Shown here one piece after another: positions 57,939 through 64,000 of a stretch of DNA of 64,000 nt. Under the pieces are notes generated by a model that ran no database searches, was not told the origin of the DNA, and saw only the letters and a list, made by a program, of their open reading frames with translations. The position numbers and the translations under genes were made by a program. The first letter of the stretch is position 1. The number at the start of each line of letters is the position of its first letter. Source of the DNA: Selaginella tamariscina (lineage: Eukaryota > Streptophyta > Lycopodiopsida > Selaginellales > Selaginellaceae); assembly GCA_003024785.1 (NCBI GenBank), contig PUQB01000188.1:343149-407148 (forward strand). The letters are read 5' to 3'.

Positions 57939-57949
57939 CTCTTTTTCCG

Positions 57950-58099
57950 GGGAATGGTAGCTGATCGCTCCGCCACCGCCCCAATTCTCTAATCTCATCT
58001 CAGCCCACATGCTGCCATCACTTTCCTGACGTGGGTTCCGATTCATCCCGCACTGTTTGAAATTACCCTAGTTCCTTCTACTAGGTTTTCCTCTCGCAG
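57950..58099 (+). promoter_or_regulatory. CR gene promoter and 5' UTR, copy D, abutting the transposon
   Basis: Matches 10785-10934 of copy B, including TGACGTGG at 58027-58034. Sequence farther upstream has been displaced 7.8 kb by the MULE-like element. Confidence 0.45.
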
Positions 58100-61000
58100 A
58101 TGGTGAGAGTCTTGCGGCACGATCACCCTCCTGAAGAAAGCAGCTTCACGGCAGAGCAGCTGGAGGCGAAGTATGGCTGCGGCAAGTTTCTGCCCGAACA
58201 AAACGTCTATCTCTGCGGTATGCGCTTAGAACCTTCTAGCTCCGACTGACTGATTATCTCTCTCTCTCCCTCCCCCCCTCATCAATTCTAGCAGTCCAAT
58301 CGAGCAACCAACGTCGAATGGATGTGCCGGCGGGGAATGGGGGCGGCTCAGGCGCAGAGTTGATCTCCTCCAGCGCTTGACGCAGGCGCCGGGAGTGCTG
58401 AGGTGCTAAGAGCGACGGAGACATTGTATAAAGCGATTACGGAGGTGCAGGTTGCGATGCGAGGATCTGACAAAGAATGGGCAGATAGAGCTGCCGCTGC
58501 TGAACCGGTGCAGCCTCTCCTGCTGGTAACTCCCCCGAGTCCTCCTCCGGTGGAGGAGCAACAACAAGTCGCAGGGAGTGTGAAGGAAGGTCCCGAGGGT
58601 GGAACCTAGTGTACCAAGATCCTCTGCGTGTTGTGGATGTGTGGATGGAATGAGTGGGCGCTTGACACACATCATGCCGCCTGGACGATGGCGCTGCAGA
58701 GTTCGGGTTGGGGGAAGTCGAGATCGATCCAGGAGCTGGCTACCAAAGGCTTCCACGTCGCGTACGTTTCGTTTATGAGCCCCGGCGCGACGGGCGTCCC
58801 CGGGCGAAGTGCAGTTGCCGACGTGCTGACTTCCGATACCAACGACCCCCGCTGCATTGCGGCATGGGTGGCCGCCATCCTCTTGCAGATAAAGGACGCA
58901 AGCCCGGGGAAGTGGAGGGAGACGCAGGCGTCATTCCCCAAGGAGGGACAAAACCCGGAGAAGTGGAAGGAGGCGCAGGAGTCATTCCACAAGGAGGTGT
59001 CCCAGAGGTATCTCAAAGTGGATTCCTGTAGTTTTTGGGCTGACATTTGTGTTTACCAGTTACAAGGAACTCAAGGAGGACGTGACTGGAACAGTGCCTC
59101 ACCAGTCTCCTGCTTCCCGGAGAGCAGTGGAATTCCTGATCAACTGCGGCAATGGATTGACGGCAAGCTGAGCGGAGTCTTCACACTGGAAAGGAAGGTG
59201 GAAAGGAAGGTCGTGGAAAGGAAGGTCGTCTTCTGTCTGGATGAAGCCGCCTCCTTGTTCAAGGAGCGGCCAGGTTCGTTCTTGGCTTTTAGGAGGTTCT
59301 TCTCGGCGATACCCCACCATAGGAAGCTCTTCGGTCTGGTGGCTGACACAGCAGGGAAGCTAGGTCTTATTTTCCCACACAGAATGTTCGATCCGAGCGC
59401 GCGGGTGTGGATCCAGCGGCTAAGTTTTTTCAGCCCGTGTGGATGGTGGGAAGCGCGCACAGGGAGCCGGACAAGCTAAAGCGCCTGATGTCGGAGCAGA
59501 AGGATGTGGCTGCTGTTTCGGAAGACTTTATAAGGGAGCTCTTCAAGATGGGGCGCCCGCTCTGGCGTGCTCTGCTTGGAAACAATGCGTCCCTGAAGGG
59601 TGCAGTGAAGTTCGCCCCAGCCAGAAGCTGTTGAACGGGGTGTCTCTGGTGAGTCTGGAAAAGACGGAGGTCCCACCAGAAAAGAGCATGATCATGCAGG
59701 CAATGGCAACGGCCATCTCGGGTGGTGGCCGGGTTGGAGGTGGCTGCGTGGGGCGGACCTCGCCCAACACATGGTGGGCTGGCCATATGCGCAGCGTGAG
59801 TCACGTAAGTGGGGATCGGGAGCGTATCTTCACTGCTGACGTGATAGAGCCGATCCTGGGCGAGGCGGCGGTCACATCTTGGCCAATGTGGAGGTGCTGC
59901 TTCTTCTTTCTCCAAAGCATGGGTGGGGTATTGAAGCAAGCCTTTGTTGTGGAGGGGCCACGAGGAGAGATTGTGGGAGGCTGCTGCTGGTGCTGGCCAT
60001 GCATCATTGTTGCAGGCTCGAGCAGTCTGGGGAGCACGAGATGTATAGCCACCCGGTGCCCCTGGGCAGCTTCCTGTCGGTGCTCTGTAGCCGCAAGGTG
60101 ACGGCCAAAGGCTTCATTTTTTTCAACCGTTCATGTTCCTCAACAGGAAGGAAATAAGCAGGAAGCTTCTCCTCTTCTGTTTTCTTTGCGGGTTTGCCAT
60201 CATCCCGCAAAGACCAAGCGGGTTCGACGTTCTATTGCCCTGGCTCGTTCCAGGACCGGTGGCAAGTACCAACTGGATCCAGGTCGGATGCGAGCTGTGC
60301 CTGTTCAGATTCCGAAACAGGCAAGCCGATGCTGTGAAAGCTGAAAAGCTTTTTAGGCATGTCTTTCCTCCTGGTAAGCTTGTGTTCTTGCCTCAGTGCC
60401 AACTTCAGTTTGTTTTTTCCAGGACCCGAAGGTCAAAGAAAAAGAAGAAACAAGCAAGTCCACGGAGCGGAGACCAGCAAGTATGTTTGTTGGGCGGAGA
60501 CCAGCAAGTATGTTTGTTGTCATTGTGTTAAATCAAAACTTAAATGTTTTATTTTGGACTTCAGGCCCGAGCAGGCAAGTACTTTCAAGCATGACGGGTA
60601 GCTTGTTTCTCTCCCGTGTATCTCAGCTTGCATTCATTCTTTTCTTTGCAGCCCTCCCCCGGAAAGAGCTGCAGCGAAGGTTGCGCGTTTTAAAAAATAA
60701 AGAACTTGCTGATGAGGATGAAGTTGAAGAGTTCCAAGAGCTCTGGAAGCCCGGCCTCATGGAACATTTTTGACGAGGGCAGGTCAGTTTGATTTGAGTT
60801 TACACTCGATCGGACTGTTGTTTTTTTTAGGCCCTCAAGAAGCAGCGGACCACTGTGGCAAAGCAGGAGGAAATCAAGCTTGGAGACGAGTGCGGCTTGT
60901 ACCTTCACGTCAAGGGGAAAGCAGCTGTTGAGCATGAGTATAGCACGATTCAAAACTGCTGTTGGTTCTACTGTGTTGTTTTCAGGTGGATATAACTGAG

Positions 61001-61292
61001 GATTCAAAGGTGCTCGTTCTTCGGGGTGTACGATTCCCATTCCTGGAGGTATGTCATTCATTTTACGGTGTCATTTGCCTTAAAGTCTCTTCTGTTTGTC
61101 CTGAGATCAGGGACAGGGACGGGTCTCCGCTGAGCTGGAGAAGATGTGCGACGCATTCTTCAAGGTGGAAGATGAGCTTCGAAGTCGATGAGAAGAGAGG
61201 GAAGATTGTGCGGCATAATTTCAGCAACTACTTCAAGCTGCGAAGTTGGGAAAAAAGTTTATGAACCGGATCTACTTGATATCATATTGTAA
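58100..61292 (+). pseudogene. CR-type NTPase-nuclease gene, copy D (exon 2 inversion)
   Basis: Exon 1 (58100-58217) starts MVRVLRHDHPPEE and is intact. The following ~130 bp (about 58268-58398) is the reverse complement of the equivalent part of copy B, taking out the splice acceptor and the start of exon 2. Later parts are well kept: the Walker A motif SSGWGKSRS near 58703-58730, and Walker B VVFCLDEAASLF near 59224-59260, read within one long frame, 58628-59479. Repeated GGAAAGGAAGGT units lie just before Walker B (59188-59228). One-base indels break the rest, for example at 59403, 59612-59616 and 60425. The last exon ends at TAA 61290-61292. It cannot make the normal protein. Confidence 0.65.
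58268..58398. other. Micro-inversion in CR copy D
   Basis: TCATCAATTCTAGCA and CGCTTGACGCAGGCGC here are the reverse complements of sequence at about 11124-11235 in copy B. Both outer edges are short, G/C-rich stretches. Confidence 0.85.
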
Positions 61293-61683
61293 ATTATACA
61301 TCTTGATATTATCATTATTATTATGTTCTTAAAAGCTTGTGGATTATCTGTACTCAGCTTTTAAGTGCATTGAGGGCTAGGTTAGAACATTGAAATGGTT
61401 TTTTTCTTTTTTAAATTTTATTAACAGAAAAATAAAACTAACCAGAATTAATTTGTCACCTAAATTATAAGGCTGTTCAATATCGGGTTAAAAATTTGAG
61501 CAAAAATCTTCTGCCGCGTAAGTTGATATTCCTGTTTAATAAGTTTTCAACCATTACTGAGTAGTTGCATTACATATTAATAAATTTATTACAAAACAAA
61601 GAGGTAAAATTAGTGCGTGCGTGCGTGCGTGTGTAAGAGAGAGAGTGCAGTATGTGTCACTAATTAACATATTATATCAGGAG

Positions 61684-62200
61684 ATGGAGGGAACTGCTCA
61701 GGAGAAGATGGATGAGGCTGGTCAGAAGAAAGAGGTGAATTTTTAATTTTTTTTAATATCAATTTTAAATGTATTAATTTTGTTTCTATGTTATTTAAAA
61801 TTCAAAATTAGGAGGTTAAAGGGTCAGCTCAGGAGAAGATGGCCATGCTAAGGATTCTGCAAGCAATGCTTCTCAGGCTACGAAAGAGAAGACTCAGCAG
61901 TCCAAAGAACAAACTGGTCCAGCAGGTAAGTATATGTTATGTATATAAATTTAAATGAAATATGTTATTAAAGTTCAGTATTTAAAGTGACTTTTATGGA
62001 GGAACCAGCAGAGGAATTTGTCTCAGGAACTCTCTCTCTCTCACTCACTCACCACGCACGCACATGCATATGTGTATCTAACGTAGGTTCTTTTGGTGAA
62101 CGTAGATGGGTGAAAAGATGAAGGAGAGTGCTGAGAAGACAAGGGAGGCACTCGCTGGAGCCGGGGAGAGGGGAAGGAGAGACATGCATGTACATACTAA
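61684..62200 (+). pseudogene. LEA-like gene, copy D (frameshifted)
   Basis: Exon 1 (61684-61734) is intact. Exon 2 (61812-61925) has lost one G at GATGGCCATG and about 9 bp before the donor, removing the GGFFQQ end. Exon 3 starts at 62106 and is shortened by loss of the second AEKTRE repeat. It shares the same leader and introns as the other copies. Confidence 0.55.
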
Positions 62201-62259
62201 AATTGATATCGATTTTAACAAAAATAAAAATAAAATTAAAAAAATTACTTAATAAATGC

Positions 62260-63003
62260 TTATTTCAATGCTTATAAAATTAGGTGAGTGACTACATCTC
62301 AATTTGTTTATGTGTAGGTGTGTTATAAACATAAGGTTTTTTTTAACATTCGAACTTAAAAAAATCATATAAGTTAATTCACTCTATGTATGTTTGTTTA
62401 ATAAGATATACATGTATATGTCATTCTTTTTTTCTTTTTAATTTTATGTTTTTAATTAATATGATTATGTGTATATTTAATAAGTTAAAGCTCAATTTAT
62501 AATACGTTTCTAAATTATCAATATAACACCATATTGATTTATTTATTAATTCTTTTTTTTTAAATTAATAAGAGGAAGTGAATTCTAAAGCTTATTACTA
62601 TTATAAATACAAATTCAAAAATGAAAAAGGAAAAATAATTAAATATTAAGAAGATATTATGAATAATTATTAATCTTTATAATATGCAATAGATTGAAAT
62701 TGAAACCAAGACTAATTTTTATATGTTCAATTTATTTATCTTTATTAAATTCTTTGCACAACACCAAACACAATATATTTTACTTATAATATTCTTATAA
62801 ATCAAAGTTTAAGTTGATTTATAATTAATTACATCATAAAGAGCTTCTTTACTATCATTTACATGCATATTACAAATAATAATAATAATAATAAACAATT
62901 AAATATATTTAATATAAATGATTAAGAATGATAAAATATACTAAAATAAGTAAAAAGCTTATAAAATGCCACATAAACATATGCATGTGCACATATACAT
63001 GTG
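62260..63003. other. AT-rich spacer, copy D
   Basis: Copy of 3570-4295. No gene is seen. Confidence 0.7.
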
Positions 63004-64000
63004 TGTCATAGTTTTTTATATGACTCCTCTTTACTTTGGACGTTGACTGTTGTTACCTACTGTACTATGTTGACAAGCCCTAGATGTAGTGAGAAACAGC
63101 CCCGCTTAGTGCACTTAGGTGTTTAGGGTAGTCCGGCCGGCTGTCCTTAGATATCTCGAGAAACTCTAAGCGAAGGTAGCACTTACCTTCTAGAAAACTC
63201 TTACCCTCGTTTTCCGTGTCCCGGTTGGATTAATGGCTAGTTCCGGTGAGTTCGGCATGTCGGATATGCTTAGAAATACCCCCAGGTTTGACAGGTTAGG
63301 GTTTAGGGGTCGATGGATAACTCACCAAGTATGTTCCCTCTGGGAATGAGATTTCAGTGCTAGCCCACTTATGTAAACAGGAAAACAGGGGGGGGGCCTC
63401 TGTCACATAAATAAGGTAGTATATAGGAGTGAGGGTTCCTGGGTTCATGACTGAGCTCGTTACTCTTCTCCCGGTGCAAGCTCTAGCTTGTGTCGTCAAG
63501 GCACAACCCTCTGTTGTGCCGCCCTAACTTCCAGATGCCAGGGGTACGTCCCACCTTCGGGGTAGCTTACCCTTAACGTTGGCGAATCCATGCCTGGGAG
63601 GTCTTGTCGGAATGCACGTTCCAAGAGGCAGAGGTTGAGGCTTGTCTCCAGCCTCCTCCTCCACGTCAAGCTAGGTGTAGCACTCACGGCCAAGCAAGGC
63701 ACATCCGTGTCCTTGTCCAACTGTGGCGTGGGATCTTGTTTGACAGGTTCACATTACTGGTTCCTGAGGGTTCATTGAGGGGTTCTAGAGTTGGCATTTA
63801 GGAGCCACGTTTGTGGCACTTGGTGCAACTCTTGAATCTAAGGGCTATGGCATGATAGCCCACATCGGGGAAGGCAGTGTCACATGGAGATGTGACACTG
63901 GGCTAAACGTCACATGGTACAACGCCTGAGGCACGCCCTTTGGGGTTATGTCATGGGCTTGTCGCCAAGGGGTTGGATACTTAGCAAACAGACATGCTTG
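63004..64000. mobile_element. Solo LTR, copy D, cut by the window end
   Basis: It starts TGTCATAG after ATGTG-like sequence and matches the first kilobase of 16373-18131. It has a longer C/G run near 63390 and a few substitutions. The right end lies outside the window. Confidence 0.65.

Larger units (their letters stand above)
50113..57949. mobile_element. MULE-like DNA transposon with ParB-methyltransferase cargo
   Basis: The sequence CCGGGGAATGG occurs at both edges (50113-50123 and 57939-57949) but once in the uninterrupted site of copy B, so the insert is 50124-57938 with an 11-bp target duplication. The termini are imperfect inverted repeats: AAAAACCGGGCTTCG from 50133 against AAAAAGAGGGCTTCC reading inward from 57938. 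The left end has 9 additional bases before this. Both ends have several AGAATATTC-type palindromes and TGCCGACT words. An 8-11 bp duplication together with a transposase of the Mutator type fits a MULE. It carries a transposase gene (minus), a central palindrome array and a spliced ParB-methyltransferase gene (plus). Confidence 0.75.

Overview
The window reads as nuclear DNA of a green plant. It has AT-rich intergenic DNA, short GT-AG introns (about 48-80 bp), a LEA-type stress gene, Ty3/gypsy LTR retrotransposons and a MULE-like DNA transposon. Several families seen here (Crinkler-type NTPase-nuclease genes, the 27-29 kb transposon protein) make a bryophyte or other early-diverging streptophyte plausible, but the sequence does not settle the lineage.

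The backbone is a tandem array with a period near 12.08 kb. Each unit carries a multi-exon gene whose product looks like a Crinkler/CR-type P-loop NTPase joined to a restriction-endonuclease-fold domain. Downstream lie a small LEA_4-like gene, several kb of AT-rich DNA and, in most units, a 1.76 kb solo LTR. Copy A (1-2052) is cut by the window edge, but every exon phase that can be seen is intact. Copy B (10935-14130), copy C (22517-25633) and copy D (58100-61292) are decayed. B has single-base frameshifts, C has lost its promoter and start codon, and D carries a small inversion across its second exon. A further unit (30610-50123, called D') keeps the LEA segment and backbone but has no CR gene of its own before the next one.

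Between C and D the array is full of mobile DNA. A non-LTR-type insert at 27027-30609 carries a transposon-associated protein and a palindromic minisatellite. A gypsy element with very short LTRs lies on the minus strand (31799-36631). A chromodomain-bearing gypsy element lies on the plus strand (39004-46472), its chromodomain tail expanded into a minisatellite. A 7.8 kb element at 50124-57938 is flanked by an 11-bp direct repeat.

That last element is the most unusual part of the window. On one side of a central array of AGTCGGCATGCCGACT palindromes it encodes a MULE-like DDE transposase (minus strand). On the other side is a spliced gene joining a ParB-like domain to an N4/N6-type DNA methyltransferase domain (plus strand). 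The half-site TGCCGACT recurs near both ends of the element. This suggests that an element-encoded protein binds these sites, with modification or plasmid-style site recognition as possible roles. The inserted element now sits about 150 bp upstream of the start codon of CR copy D.

Many differences between array copies are one-base losses in short G or C runs, most densely in copy C. They may be real decay or unpolished long-read consensus, so pseudogene calls that rest only on such indels are provisional.
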